DNA of 64,000 nt from Paenibacillus_E allorhizoplanae (GTDB taxonomy: Bacteria; Bacillota; Bacilli; Paenibacillales; NBRC-103111), in NCBI RefSeq assembly GCF_927798215.1, contig NZ_CAKMMW010000001.1, positions 1 through 64,000 on the forward strand, read 5' to 3'. Below are positions 33,919 to 43,971 of the stretch, piece after piece. Below the pieces are notes generated by a model, which saw only the letters and a list, made by a program, of their open reading frames with translations, was not told the DNA's origin and ran no database searches. Position 1 is the first letter of the stretch. The number at the start of each line of letters is the position of its first letter. A program made the translations under genes and the position numbers.

Positions 33919-36303
33919 TTATGAACACCGCAGAATCTCGAGCAACATACCCGACAATTGGCTAGGTGGATATGGCTTGACGAAATACATGTTTGCCCCA
34001 ATTTCCTTCCCCTTCTCAGTTTCGTCCAGTGCGGAAGAAATGAAGATAGGCAAGTCATGCAAGGCTGGATCTTCCTTGATGAGATTGATAATCTGCCATC
34101 CGTCAATACTATTGTTTAGCATGATGTCAACGATAACCGCAACTGGCTTCTTCATTGGCATCTCTTTAACCGCTTGTTCGCCAGTCGTGTAGTTGATGAC
34201 TCGAAAGCCTTTCTCAGTGAGTTCCTCAGTGAGAAGTTCCGTCAAGCTGACGTCATCCTCGATGAGTACGACGGTTTTACCTGTGAATTCATGTGCTGCA
34301 GCGGTTAGCAGCTCTTCCCCGTTGGTAATCTCAGGCATCGAAATCAAAGGAAAGCTAACGCGGAACGTACTTCCTTCTCCTAGTTTTGAGGTAACAGAAA
34401 TTTCGCCGCCATGCGCCTCAACAATGCCCTTCACAATCGCAAGACCTAACCCCGTTCCACCAATGGCTCTACGATCTGAATTATCAATGCGATAAAACTT
34501 CGTAAACAGCTTTGGAATGGCTTCTTCCGGAATTCCCAATCCCTCATCGGTAATGTCAACAAGAGCTTGATTACCAACATGGTAAAGCTTCGCCGTAATC
34601 CGTCCGCCTTCTGGTGAATACTTGACTGCGTTGCTAACGAGGTTCATGAAAAGCTGCGTCAGATTATTCTGATCTCCTGAAATAACATACGGTATATTAG
34701 GGATATGAACGTTGAATTCATGCTTCGTGGAGCTTCCTTGCTGCAAAGTGAAGACGCCATTTAATACCTCAATGAGATCAACTGGATTCTTCTGGTGAGT
34801 CGATTTACCCGATTCCATCCGTTGGACATCCAGGAAATCATTAATTAATGCGGTCAGCCGAACAGTCTCTTGATGAATTGTTTTCAAATATTTCTGTTGC
34901 TTTTCTGGACTCATCTCTTTGGTCAGCAATCGTTCAGCAAAGCCCAATACACTGGAAAGCGGTGTACGCAGCTCATGACTTACTGTACTTACGAACTCCG
35001 ACTTTAATTGGTCGACTTCAGCTTGTTTCGTCATATCACGATGGACAAAAACCGTTCCGATTCTCCCCGTTTCTCTATACAACGGCTCCGCATAAGCTTG
35101 AATGACCCTTCGCGTCGGAGAGGTGATCTCATACATGTAAGACCTTTCCTCCAGCGCTTCTTCGCTAATCTGTGAGATCATAAACGACTTTAAGTCACTG
35201 TTATCCTCAATTACATGCGAAGTTGAAGAGATAAACTGGGCTAACTGGATATTTGACATGGACTGCCCCACAGGAATACCAAATAATTCATTCATCGTTG
35301 AGTTAGCCTTTACGATGATCCCCTCGACATTGACGAACTGAACGCCTTCTTGAATGGTATCCATAATGTCTCTCGTAAGCGCTCTTTCGCTCATCAAGAG
35401 TTCTTCGTTTTCTTCCATTTTACGCAGTAATTCCTGAAGCTCTTCCTGCTGCATCTGTAGCTCTTCCTGCTGGGCAATTAACTCTTCATTCTGCGACAGG
35501 AGCTCTTCTTCCTTCACTTGAATCTTCTGCAGCATGGTGTGAAAGGACCGATTGAGAAGACCAATTTCATCGTTCCGCTTGGACATTTCCAGCTCAACCG
35601 ACTGCCCTAATGACACTTTTTCTGCGTGATCTGCCAGTTTGCGCAGCGGTCTGCCCATGTTCCTGGCCGTGATCGATGTCAGGAAAGTAATGAATACCAA
35701 AATGCCAAATACATACGCAAAAAATACATAATTGAGATTGGATAAGGTCTTAAACAAGTTCCGCGCTTCTGTTTCCGATTGGGACGAGTTCAGCATCGAA
35801 ATGTCATTAATTTTGCCTAACAAATCATAGATACTTGTCCCTACACTGCCGTTAGGTGTCGTTGCACCAGCTTTCACTATGGCCAATGGATCCTCGTTAT
35901 GCGCTAGCTTTACGTATTTCGGAAATACATTTTCAAAATAATTTTTCTCAAATGACTTTAACGTTGTAAGTAGCTCTTTCTCCTGATCAGTTAAAGGAAG
36001 CTGCACAAATGTCTCTATTGCTTTCTCTAGATCCGGCTTTTCCTTCATAACGGCCTCATATTCAAACTCCTGGCGGAAGGCGTAAAAGGCCCTTGCATGC
36101 AAAAAGATTTGATTGTAGTGGAGATAGATAGAAGCCGTAGCCTTTTCTTTCTCTTTGAGCAGCGTGATGCGCTCTTGATAAGACTGTTGTACATGATGGC
36201 CAATGAATGAAACACCAATTGCCCCAACCATGACAAGCAATGCGAAAAACAATATCATTCTAACAAATCGACGGGATAGGCTCGACTTCACAAGATTAGG
36301 CAT
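33919..36303 (-). CDS. Hybrid sensor histidine kinase with C-terminal receiver domain
   Basis: The 794-residue protein has membrane helices at about 13-35 and 190-212 bordering a helical extracellular sensor, then HAMP (213-265), a coiled coil of repeated QEELQ heptads (265-305), PAS (310-425), HisKA with His443 in STVSHELRTPL, an ATPase domain (MNLVSNAVKYSP, DEGLGIP, GGTGLGLAI) and a receiver domain (675-794) with Asp726 and Lys776. It should sense a signal at the membrane and relay phosphate to its own receiver. No HPt protein or output regulator gene is adjacent, so the relay partner is outside the window or absent. Confidence 0.9.
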   Translation of the reverse strand: MPNLVKSSLSRRFVRMILFFALLVMVGAIGVSFIGHHVQQSYQERITLLKEKEKATASIYLHYNQIFLHARAFYAFRQEFEYEAVMKEKPDLEKAIETFVQLPLTDQEKELLTTLKSFEKNYFENVFPKYVKLAHNEDPLAIVKAGATTPNGSVGTSIYDLLGKINDISMLNSSQSETEARNLFKTLSNLNYVFFAYVFGILVFITFLTSITARNMGRPLRKLADHAEKVSLGQSVELEMSKRNDEIGLLNRSFHTMLQKIQVKEEELLSQNEELIAQQEELQMQQEELQELLRKMEENEELLMSERALTRDIMDTIQEGVQFVNVEGIIVKANSTMNELFGIPVGQSMSNIQLAQFISSTSHVIEDNSDLKSFMISQISEEALEERSYMYEITSPTRRVIQAYAEPLYRETGRIGTVFVHRDMTKQAEVDQLKSEFVSTVSHELRTPLSSVLGFAERLLTKEMSPEKQQKYLKTIHQETVRLTALINDFLDVQRMESGKSTHQKNPVDLIEVLNGVFTLQQGSSTKHEFNVHIPNIPYVISGDQNNLTQLFMNLVSNAVKYSPEGGRITAKLYHVGNQALVDITDEGLGIPEEAIPKLFTKFYRIDNSDRRAIGGTGLGLAIVKGIVEAHGGEISVTSKLGEGSTFRVSFPLISMPEITNGEELLTAAAHEFTGKTVVLIEDDVSLTELLTEELTEKGFRVINYTTGEQAVKEMPMKKPVAVIVDIMLNNSIDGWQIINLIKEDPALHDLPIFISSALDETEKGKEIGANMYFVKPYPPSQLSGMLLEILRCS

Positions 36304-36389
36304 GGCAGATCTCCTTTACACGATCAATTCACCAAAATTCGACAAATTCCTACTTGACCAATTCGGTGACTGCCATGAAATTCCTCTAA

Positions 36390-37244
36390 TTATAGTTCTA
36401 CCTGATCCTTATATCGACTGGGCGGGATTCCCACAGCTTGGCAGAACACTCTGCTAAAGTACAAGGGATTGTCATAGCCGACAATGGAAGCGACTTCTTT
36501 CACATGTAAGGAAGTTTCTGAGAGCATCTTTTTAGCTTCATTGATACGAATATTGGTTACATATTTGCCTGGCGTCGTTCCCGTAACATCCTTGAATTTA
36601 TGGATAAATCGATAAAGACTCAAGTTGCACGTCTTGGCAAGCTCCGAAACGACCAAGTTCTGACTATAATTTTCGTGCATGATTTCCATGATCCTATGGA
36701 TGTCAGAATGGTGGTCATCTTTTCCTTGATTTTCAGTTCTTTGCAGCCTTCTACCTAGTAGCGCGAGCAAGGTGAGTAAATAGGCTGTCGTCACATGCTC
36801 ATTGAAAGGCTTCTTCATATTCAGTTCGTGGATGATTTTTTTAAACAACTCCCCCACTTCATCTACAAGGCCAACGGTTTGAATAGAGGCGTCTAGTAGT
36901 CCATATTGTTGTAAATAGTCCTGCACACCATGCCCAGTAAAATGAATCCAGTACGCCTCTGTGCCATCTTTCGCGAAATACGTGTAATTTTGAGGCTCGT
37001 TGGGAGCATACACGACGATTTGGCCTTTATGCACTTCTTGTGACTGGTGATCCAAGCAAAAGGTTCCTTTCCCGCCCACCAAATAAATCAACTGATAATC
37101 AACACGACCTTGTTCGCGCTTCCGATTCAAATCAATGGTCATCAGCTTCTGATAACCGCAACAATTGACCGTCAGCAAGCAGTCATTCCGCTCAACGCCT
37201 TGTTCATACCAATCGTCTAGCGCATTGCCGGATATATTAATCAT
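36390..37244 (-). CDS. AraC-family regulator of the adjacent GH2 gene
   Basis: A 284-residue AraC protein. The N-terminal cupin has YQLIYLVGGKGTFCLDHQSQ, and the C-terminal HTH pair has ELAKTCNLSLYRFIHKFKDV and PLYFSRVFCQAVGIPPSRYK. ATG 37274 has no ribosome binding site and lies inside a repeated operator-like sequence; ATG 37244 has GGAG eight bases upstream and is used. It is divergent from the GH2 beta-galactosidase gene. Two 16-base direct repeats in the shared intergenic region are likely binding sites. Confidence 0.88.
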   Translation of the reverse strand: MINISGNALDDWYEQGVERNDCLLTVNCCGYQKLMTIDLNRKREQGRVDYQLIYLVGGKGTFCLDHQSQEVHKGQIVVYAPNEPQNYTYFAKDGTEAYWIHFTGHGVQDYLQQYGLLDASIQTVGLVDEVGELFKKIIHELNMKKPFNEHVTTAYLLTLLALLGRRLQRTENQGKDDHHSDIHRIMEIMHENYSQNLVVSELAKTCNLSLYRFIHKFKDVTGTTPGKYVTNIRINEAKKMLSETSLHVKEVASIVGYDNPLYFSRVFCQAVGIPPSRYKDQVEL

Positions 37245-37260
37245 CACAATCACTCCAATA

Positions 37261-37276
37261 GCAATTTTGTGCATAC
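37261..37276 (+). promoter_or_regulatory. Candidate AraC-type operator, copy 1
   Basis: GCAATTTTGTGCATAC; 14 of 16 bases match the second copy at 37348. Centre-to-centre distance is 87 bases. It lies upstream of the GH2 promoter. Confidence 0.6.
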
Positions 37277-37294
37277 TAATAGCAATATGTTTTA

Positions 37295-37323
37295 TTCACT
37301 TACTCCATTTCTAATCTTATAAT
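37295..37323 (+). promoter_or_regulatory. Promoter of the GH2 gene
   Basis: TTCACT, 17 bases, TATAAT. The start point is expected near 37330. The two direct repeats lie on either side of it. Confidence 0.55.
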
Positions 37324-37347
37324 GAAAGCGCGACACCGTAAATCCTT

Positions 37348-37363
37348 GCAATTTTGTGAATGC
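37348..37363 (+). promoter_or_regulatory. Candidate AraC-type operator, copy 2
   Basis: GCAATTTTGTGAATGC lies just downstream of the predicted GH2 start point and 24 bases before its start codon. Same orientation as the copy at 37261. Confidence 0.6.
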
Positions 37364-37386
37364 TCAGATGAGAAGGGAGTAAGACG

Positions 37387-39774
37387 ATGAATAGGAGCAG
37401 AATCATTGAAAATATCAATGTGAATTGGAAGTTTCTCAGAGGGGATGAATCCCAAGCCTGGTACAGAGGTTTTGAAGATTCAAGTTGGCGTGATGTGACG
37501 CTTCCTCATGATTGGTCCGTTGAAGAACCATTTTCACAAGAGCATTCCAGTGGTACAGGCTACTTGCCTGGCGGCATAGGTTGGTATCGTAAAAACTTAG
37601 TGCTTCCTCAGGAATTGGCAGGCAAACGCGTAAACATTACCTTCGAAGGGGTCTATAATAACGCCCAAGTATGGTGCAACAGCTATTATCTGGGGAAACG
37701 TCCCTACGGCTACAGCAGTTTTACCTATGACATCACTGATTTCATCTCCTTTGGGAAACAGGAAAATATCATTTCTGTCAAAGTGGACCACCAAGATATT
37801 GCTGACTCCAGATGGTTTACTGGGTCAGGCATTTATAGAGATGTTTATATCACGATCACAGATGCGATACATATCGATCACTATGGTGTATTTGTTACAA
37901 CACCTGAAGTTTCGGAAGATCAAGCTACCGTTGCTGTTAACATACGATTATCCAACGAGTCACAAGCAGATGAGACCATTGAGCTTTCCAATACCTTAAG
38001 GGATGCGGGCGGAAGCCTGATCGAATCCGTAGGCGACGAGATTGTCGTTAAGACTGACTCCTGTATGGAAATAAATCAAACGCTCATCGTGACTTCCCCT
38101 CATCTATGGTCTCCTGACACCCCAGATTTGTACGTCTTATGTACGGAGATTAGGAAGAATGGTGAAGTCATCGACCACGTGAACACCACTGTGGGCATTC
38201 GGTGGTTTGAATTTGATGCCGATAAGGGCTTCTTCTTAAATGGCGTGAATATGAAAATAAAAGGTGTATGCGTTCATCATGATGCAGGAACACTCGGTGC
38301 TGCTGTTCCAGTCACCGTATGGGAGCGTAGATTGCAGGCTCTTCAAGAAATGGGCTGTAACGCCATTCGAATGAGTCATAATCCGCCTGCTCCTCTTTTG
38401 CTCGATTTATGCGACCGCATGGGATTTCTCGTCATTGATGAAGCGTTTGACGAATGGGAAGGCGTGAAGCACAAATGGTCCACAGGACACAACGTGTACC
38501 CGCCTAAGCATTTTGGCTACTATGAGGATTTCCCTCAGTGGGGAGAATTGGATATCAAAGAGATGGTTTTGCGGGATCGGAATCACCCCTCTATCATTTT
38601 ATGGAGTATCGGAAATGAAGTAGATTATCCAAATGATCCCTATTGTCACCCGTATTTTCAAACCATGACCGGCAATAACGATGCCAACAAACCTGCCGCC
38701 GAGCGCGAATATGATCCGAATAAACCGCAAAGTGATAGACTGACTACGATCGCAAAAAAACTAGTGCGCTATGTGAAGGAATGCGATATGACTAGACCCG
38801 TTACTGCCGCTCTGGCCTTTCCCAAATTAGCGAATTTAATTGGCTATGCGGATACATTGGATGTGGTGGGCTACAATTACAAAGAGCATCTCTACGAGGA
38901 GGCGCGGCAGCAATATCCGAATCGGGTTACCTTTGGCAGTGAAAACAGCGCGAGCCTAGAGGCCTGGCTTGCCGTCAAAGACAACGACGCGATATGTGCG
39001 CAATTTATTTGGACAGGAATCGATTATATGGGCGAAGCCAAAGGCTGGCCTATTCGAGCTTCGCAAGCCGGATTCATGGATCTTGCCGGCTTTAAGAAAG
39101 CCAGCTATTACTTCCGTCAGAGCCTATGGAGCGCGGAACCGATGGCTTTTCTAGCCACGGCTAGTAAAGAAGATCCCGCTTATACAAGTATCAAAAGATG
39201 GCATGGCGGTGCGCCACACTGGAACTGGAAGCCTGGCGATCAGCTGGATGTCATCTGTTATACCAACTGCGAGGAGGCAGAGCTCTTCCTTAATGAACGG
39301 TCGCTAGGAACGAAGAAGCTGAATGATTCTTCGCTAGGCTACCTGACATGGGAAGTCGGCTTTGAGGAAGGGATTTTGAACGTCGTTGCCAGAAGCGCGG
39401 AGGGTATCGGATGTGCATGTACGTTGGAAACAGCCACACAACCGGACCAATTGATTTTACGGGTAGATATATCAGAATTGAGTGCTAATGGACAGGATAT
39501 TGCTCATATTGAGATCGAGATCACAGACAGCCATGGTAAATATGTGTATCTCGCAGACGATCTCATACGACTATCCATCGATGGACCTGGTGAAATCATT
39601 GGCATAGAAAACGGCGATGTACAGGATTTAGAGCCGTATCGCTCAAAATTTAGGAAAGCCCATCACGGCAAGCTGCTTGCCTATGTTAGAGCTGGCATCA
39701 CGTCCGGCCAGATCGTCGTGAAGGCTGAAGCACAAGGCTTGGTCTCTGGTACGGTCGTCATTGATGTGAAATAG
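37387..39774 (+). CDS. GH2 beta-galactosidase-type glycoside hydrolase
   Basis: A 795-residue intracellular GH2 enzyme with a sugar-binding domain (LPHDWSVEEPF, GVYNNAQVW), an Ig domain, a TIM barrel and C-terminal beta domains. Acid/base Glu411 is in WSIGNEVDY and nucleophile Glu519 in TFGSENS. The GIGWYRK and MSHNPPAPLLLDLCD segments are typical of beta-galactosidases of this branch. AAGGGAG precedes the start. It is divergent from an AraC gene that probably controls it, and a strong terminator follows. It is not closely similar to the GH2 enzyme at 7326-9839. Confidence 0.9.
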   Translation: MNRSRIIENINVNWKFLRGDESQAWYRGFEDSSWRDVTLPHDWSVEEPFSQEHSSGTGYLPGGIGWYRKNLVLPQELAGKRVNITFEGVYNNAQVWCNSYYLGKRPYGYSSFTYDITDFISFGKQENIISVKVDHQDIADSRWFTGSGIYRDVYITITDAIHIDHYGVFVTTPEVSEDQATVAVNIRLSNESQADETIELSNTLRDAGGSLIESVGDEIVVKTDSCMEINQTLIVTSPHLWSPDTPDLYVLCTEIRKNGEVIDHVNTTVGIRWFEFDADKGFFLNGVNMKIKGVCVHHDAGTLGAAVPVTVWERRLQALQEMGCNAIRMSHNPPAPLLLDLCDRMGFLVIDEAFDEWEGVKHKWSTGHNVYPPKHFGYYEDFPQWGELDIKEMVLRDRNHPSIILWSIGNEVDYPNDPYCHPYFQTMTGNNDANKPAAEREYDPNKPQSDRLTTIAKKLVRYVKECDMTRPVTAALAFPKLANLIGYADTLDVVGYNYKEHLYEEARQQYPNRVTFGSENSASLEAWLAVKDNDAICAQFIWTGIDYMGEAKGWPIRASQAGFMDLAGFKKASYYFRQSLWSAEPMAFLATASKEDPAYTSIKRWHGGAPHWNWKPGDQLDVICYTNCEEAELFLNERSLGTKKLNDSSLGYLTWEVGFEEGILNVVARSAEGIGCACTLETATQPDQLILRVDISELSANGQDIAHIEIEITDSHGKYVYLADDLIRLSIDGPGEIIGIENGDVQDLEPYRSKFRKAHHGKLLAYVRAGITSGQIVVKAEAQGLVSGTVVIDVK

Positions 39775-39806
39775 TAGATGAAACCAACAAATTCACATAA
39801 GAATAA

Positions 39807-39846
39807 CCCGTTAACATCCAATTGCGCGGATGTTAACGGGCTTTTA
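39807..39846 (+). terminator. Terminator after the GH2 gene
   Basis: CCCGTTAACATCC and GGATGTTAACGGG form a perfect 13-pair stem with an eight-base loop, followed by CTTTT. Confidence 0.85.
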
Positions 39847-39927
39847 CAGGTTGGGTCAACAAAATAGTTCAACCTTGGGTTTGACGCAGGCATTAACTGA
39901 AAAATATACAGCTATAGCCGACTCCAC

Positions 39928-42084
39928 TTATGTACGCGTCCTTCTCCCACCTGGTCCCCACCAGTTCCATTTGCCAAGTATGACCATTAACGCAGGTACA
40001 AGCACCAACCTAATCACCGTCGCGTCAATAAAGATCGCAGCTGCAATGCCAATGCCAAGCTGCCTTACGCCAACAACATCTCCGAAAGCAAACGGTAACG
40101 TGACCGCAATCATGATCGCTGCCGCAGAGTTGATAATCTTACTTATGGACCCTAAGCCGGCTAGCACAGATCGCTGATTATCATGCGTCCGCTGGTACTC
40201 CTCATAGATGCGCGATACTAAGAAAACGCCGTAATCCATCGAAATCCCAAACGCCAGTCCAAAGATAAACACAGGAATCATAATGGCGATCCTACTCGGT
40301 TCTAAGCCGAAATGCCCCTCTTCAAATAGCCAAGCTAGAATCCCGAAAGACGCACCTAAGCTCAGGAGGTTCATGAGGATTGTTTTCAAGGGGATGAGAA
40401 TGGAACGGAAAGCGATGAATAAGACCACATAGTTCGAAATGAGTATGAACAGGAGTACATAGATTAAATTGTTAAAAATATCATCGAAGATCTCCTGCTG
40501 ATACTTCGCCTCACCACCTAGAAGGAATGGGAGCGTTCCTGATTCCCCCTTTATTCCCCAACGTCTCACCCAATCCATCACTTGCTGTGAGGAGGGTTCA
40601 CCTTGTAATTGAACCTTTACGAACATCTCATTCTTATGAACAAAAGCTTCAAATACACGCTCGTAATGCACTCTCGTATTCGGATTTTGAGATAACACAT
40701 AGAGCTGATCATGTGACATTCGTAATTTCGAATAAATCGAATCTACCCTTTCAACGAGTGGATCCCTCTCTAACTTTTGTACGAGTAAAGAAGCGTTCTT
40801 CCAATCACTTTGGGTTAATTGAGTTATTTTCCCAGTGGCAACTAGATAGACATCTGAACTTGTTTTCGTTCCAAAATGTGTTTGATATGCCTCGAATGCT
40901 GCGCGGGATTCATAGCCTTTCGGCAAAGAGGTCGCATCCGGTATGGATAATTTCATCTGTATCAGCGGCAGGAAACAACAAATGAGGATGCAAGCAGCAA
41001 GTAGGCTCATTTGGACAGGTCTACTCATCACAAATCGTGCCATGGCAAACCACAAATTGTTCGTACCTTTTGTCGTATAAAGCGGTCTACGTTCAGCTCG
41101 AATGGCTGGCCACCACAGGGTTAGAAGCGCCGGCACTAACGTTAGCGTCAGCATAACAGAGACAGCTAACACAGTCATTGCACCCAAGGCAATGGTCGAA
41201 AATATAGGTAGTGGAATGAACAATATTCCCATGAGGCCTAAAAAAACACTAAGTGCCGAGAATAAGACGGCTCTTCCAGCTGTTGTCATCGTAGTTAGGA
41301 TGGCTTGTCCAACAGGGAGAACATGAATTTCCTCACGAAAACGACTCACCATCATCAAGGCAAAATCTATGCTCAGAGCCAGACCTACCATCGGAATAAC
41401 ATTCAGTACAAAGTTAGATAAATCAATTCTTGTTCCTATCCCATACATGATACCCATCGTGCTCGTAACGCCAAAAATGCCAACGATGATAGGAATCAGC
41501 GAGGAAGTCATCCCGCCAAATGCCAGCCAAAGAATCAAAAAAGCCGCCGGGATGCCTAAGCTTTCCGCTTTTCTCAAATCATGCTGACTCGCTCGGTTGA
41601 CATCTTCTTGCACAACGGACTTCCCTGTCAACGAAACTTTCATCTCTCGATGCCCGGGTAATCGTGTCTGAATTTCACGCAATACAGGCTCCATATCATG
41701 TGGACTTTGCTCGAATCCAAGCAGCGCATAGGCGTAATTCCCTTGGATCATCCCTTCCTGTTCGAGCGGAGATATGATCTCTCTTAAGCCTTGCATGGTG
41801 TGCAAAGTTAACAAATCTTGCTGTAAATACCGCTCAAATAGCTGGGGCTCCAGTTTGTTATTTTTCTCAAATACAAGAATGACGGGATTCGCTGGAATGT
41901 GAAAATCAGTGGCGAGTGTTTGCTCGACCTTGGCAAAGGCGCCATCCGAAATCAACCCATGATCCTTCAGAACCGTAGGCAGCTTGAGGGCATACCATCC
42001 AAAATACAGGAAGAATAAGATCCAGAATAAGACAATGGTTTTGGGATATCGAAGGGATATCAGGGCTAGTTTATGCAAGATCAT
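39928..42084 (-). CDS. MMPL/RND-type exporter of the type III polyketide operon
   Basis: A 718-residue membrane protein with about twelve helices in two halves, each with one helix, a large outer loop and five more helices. MMPL-type sequences include FVLNVIPMVGLALSIDFALM and the second-half counterpart PVFIFGLAFGISMDYGVFLV, both carrying the Asp that couples proton flow. MMPL proteins export lipids and lipid-like compounds. It is the last gene of the operon, ten bases after the flavoprotein gene, so it most likely exports or places the polyketide product. RNA structure at the end was not resolved. Confidence 0.88.
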   Translation of the reverse strand: MILHKLALISLRYPKTIVLFWILFFLYFGWYALKLPTVLKDHGLISDGAFAKVEQTLATDFHIPANPVILVFEKNNKLEPQLFERYLQQDLLTLHTMQGLREIISPLEQEGMIQGNYAYALLGFEQSPHDMEPVLREIQTRLPGHREMKVSLTGKSVVQEDVNRASQHDLRKAESLGIPAAFLILWLAFGGMTSSLIPIIVGIFGVTSTMGIMYGIGTRIDLSNFVLNVIPMVGLALSIDFALMMVSRFREEIHVLPVGQAILTTMTTAGRAVLFSALSVFLGLMGILFIPLPIFSTIALGAMTVLAVSVMLTLTLVPALLTLWWPAIRAERRPLYTTKGTNNLWFAMARFVMSRPVQMSLLAACILICCFLPLIQMKLSIPDATSLPKGYESRAAFEAYQTHFGTKTSSDVYLVATGKITQLTQSDWKNASLLVQKLERDPLVERVDSIYSKLRMSHDQLYVLSQNPNTRVHYERVFEAFVHKNEMFVKVQLQGEPSSQQVMDWVRRWGIKGESGTLPFLLGGEAKYQQEIFDDIFNNLIYVLLFILISNYVVLFIAFRSILIPLKTILMNLLSLGASFGILAWLFEEGHFGLEPSRIAIMIPVFIFGLAFGISMDYGVFLVSRIYEEYQRTHDNQRSVLAGLGSISKIINSAAAIMIAVTLPFAFGDVVGVRQLGIGIAAAIFIDATVIRLVLVPALMVILGKWNWWGPGGRRTRT

Positions 42085-42094
42085 AACCCTCCCC

Positions 42095-43246
42095 TTAATT
42101 CTCAGTCTCTTTCAGTCTAGTCGCTTGCACGAATCGATCTGCCAATCCAGGTGTGAACTTTGCTGCAGCAAGCATCACGCTGGGCAAATATGGAACAGCT
42201 AACATCCCTTGCAACCGATGTCCCCACTTCAAGGGCCCTTTGAATTCCCGATGTATGGCCCCCGTATAGTCCCGTTCCCATTCAACTAAGCTGATCTGAC
42301 CCTTCAGATATCGTGATGCGAATGGTGCACATAACATTACCGAGCGGAGCGCCATCGACATCCCGTCACCACAAAGCGGCGGCAGCATCATAGCAGCGTC
42401 TCCTAAACGTGGAAACATATCCCACGCAAGGGGCTTACGTGTTAACTGTACAGGTGCAACAGCCGCTTGTGTGCCAGCAACAGGTTGTGCAGAAGATAAG
42501 CGATCTGATAGCTTACTATGCCTAGCGCATGCCGCCTCGATCAACCCTAGAATGGATTTGTCCGTCTTCAGAAAAGCCTCTCGTTCCAATAGTGCTGCCA
42601 CATTCACGAACCCATCTTCAATCGGGGATAGACCTAGGTAGCCGCCTTCAAAAAAATAGAGCTCGACAACCCCATCCATATTCAACCCTGTATAGTGGGA
42701 TTTCACGCCTAAATGCGCCCCTTTGATGGATATGGCGTCGCGGGGTGTTTGGCTTTGCAGCCCAGAAACAGCCGTTGCGCCACAAGCAGCAATAACGGCA
42801 CGTACCTGATATTCGTGAACCACACCGCGCTGCTTCGTAGTTATGAGGTATCCCTGCTCACCGGGTTTCACAGACATCACCGTTGTTTCCGTCTGCAGCT
42901 GAACTCCTGCGCGTAAAGCCGCTTGATGAAGCGTTGCGTCAAGCTGATAGCGGCTTATACCCCAAGCTATTCCTGGAAGAGCAATCTCCAATGGTTTTCC
43001 CCGACTTAGGATTAAGCTTGTCCGCTTGATCGCACTTGGCTTTAGGGCAGCTACTGCTTCACGTAGTCCAAGTTTTTTAAGCATCGCGAGAGATTCTGGG
43101 GATAGAAATTCCCCGCATACCTTATGCCTTGGGAATGTTTTACGATCGAACAGCACCGTATCCCAACCATGATCAGCTAGCGACTTGGCCATCACGCTGC
43201 CTGCGATTCCAGCACCGATAACGGCTGCATCATAGATGTGAGTCAT
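42095..43246 (-). CDS. FAD-dependent oxidoreductase (geranylgeranyl-reductase/PHBH type)
   Basis: A 383-residue flavoprotein. The dinucleotide-binding motif is at the N-terminus (AAVIGAGIAGSVMAKSL), followed by KVCGEFLSPES, which resembles the geranylgeranyl-reductase branch, and the second FAD motif GDAAMMLPPLCGDGMSMAL. ATG 43246 overlaps the methyltransferase stop by four bases (ATGA). A longer frame to 43348 is rejected because it runs back into that gene. In this operon it probably hydroxylates or oxidises the ring made by the type III synthase. Confidence 0.87.
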   Translation of the reverse strand: MTHIYDAAVIGAGIAGSVMAKSLADHGWDTVLFDRKTFPRHKVCGEFLSPESLAMLKKLGLREAVAALKPSAIKRTSLILSRGKPLEIALPGIAWGISRYQLDATLHQAALRAGVQLQTETTVMSVKPGEQGYLITTKQRGVVHEYQVRAVIAACGATAVSGLQSQTPRDAISIKGAHLGVKSHYTGLNMDGVVELYFFEGGYLGLSPIEDGFVNVAALLEREAFLKTDKSILGLIEAACARHSKLSDRLSSAQPVAGTQAAVAPVQLTRKPLAWDMFPRLGDAAMMLPPLCGDGMSMALRSVMLCAPFASRYLKGQISLVEWERDYTGAIHREFKGPLKWGHRLQGMLAVPYLPSVMLAAAKFTPGLADRFVQATRLKETEN

Positions 43247-43971
43247 CGTTCCCGCTCCCTTTTCACAATGACGACCGCATACCTGAACAAGGGTCTCCAA
43301 GAGACGATCATGTCGGAGAGGTCCAATGATTGGCGTAGCATCGTCCAATCCTTCGCACGAAAGCCTTTGGCTACCGATAAGGGACCATCATTCAGAATAT
43401 AACGATTCTTAGAGATAACGCGAGCCGTAACCCACACAGCCCCCCAGGCAATCCAATGCCGATGAATATCATTAATGACAACACCTAATCGGGATGCATT
43501 CAGCATACAACCCACAACTTGCGGAAGCTCTGTATTCGTAAAATGATGCACAAATTGCGTGCCGGTTGTAATATCGACCCCATTTTCCGGTAGCTGAAAT
43601 AAACTGCTCCGCATCACGCTTACACGTGGCTCTGTACGGAAGAACTCGCGCGCCTCTGCACACGCTTCCTCGGTAATATCGACTAGCGTAATACGCAGTT
43701 CTACGCCATTCTCATCGGCCCAGCGTAATAGATGGCGATTGACATCACCAGAACCAGATCCAACATCCAGAATCGTTAATGTCTTCGGTTTGCCAGCTTG
43801 CAGCCATAAGCGTTTAAAACCATACAATGTAGGCCCTGCAGCGCCAAAAATACGATTAAGCCGACGCAAATGTTGCAAAGCTTGCCGAAGCTCGGGGCCT
43901 CCCGACGAGAAGTCATCCATTAATTCATGCTGCATTGCCCGTTGTTTGAGCCCCTTAAACATACGTTTCAT
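43243..43971 (-). CDS. Class I SAM-dependent methyltransferase
   Basis: A 242-residue Rossmann methyltransferase; motif I is ILDVGSGSG at about 67-75, followed by the acidic end of beta-2 (ITLVDITEEA). It overlaps the type III polyketide synthase gene by 17 bases and the flavoprotein gene by four, so the operon is translated as a coupled set. It probably O- or C-methylates the polyketide phenol or pyrone. B. subtilis BpsB, the methyltransferase next to the type III synthase BpsA, belongs to a different methyltransferase family. Confidence 0.87.
   Translation of the reverse strand: MKRMFKGLKQRAMQHELMDDFSSGGPELRQALQHLRRLNRIFGAAGPTLYGFKRLWLQAGKPKTLTILDVGSGSGDVNRHLLRWADENGVELRITLVDITEEACAEAREFFRTEPRVSVMRSSLFQLPENGVDITTGTQFVHHFTNTELPQVVGCMLNASRLGVVINDIHRHWIAWGAVWVTARVISKNRYILNDGPLSVAKGFRAKDWTMLRQSLDLSDMIVSWRPLFRYAVVIVKRERER

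Noticed and set aside
36203..36457. Plus-strand 84-codon frame overlapping the hybrid kinase and AraC genes
   Set aside because: It is the shadow of two well-supported minus-strand genes and has no ribosome binding site.
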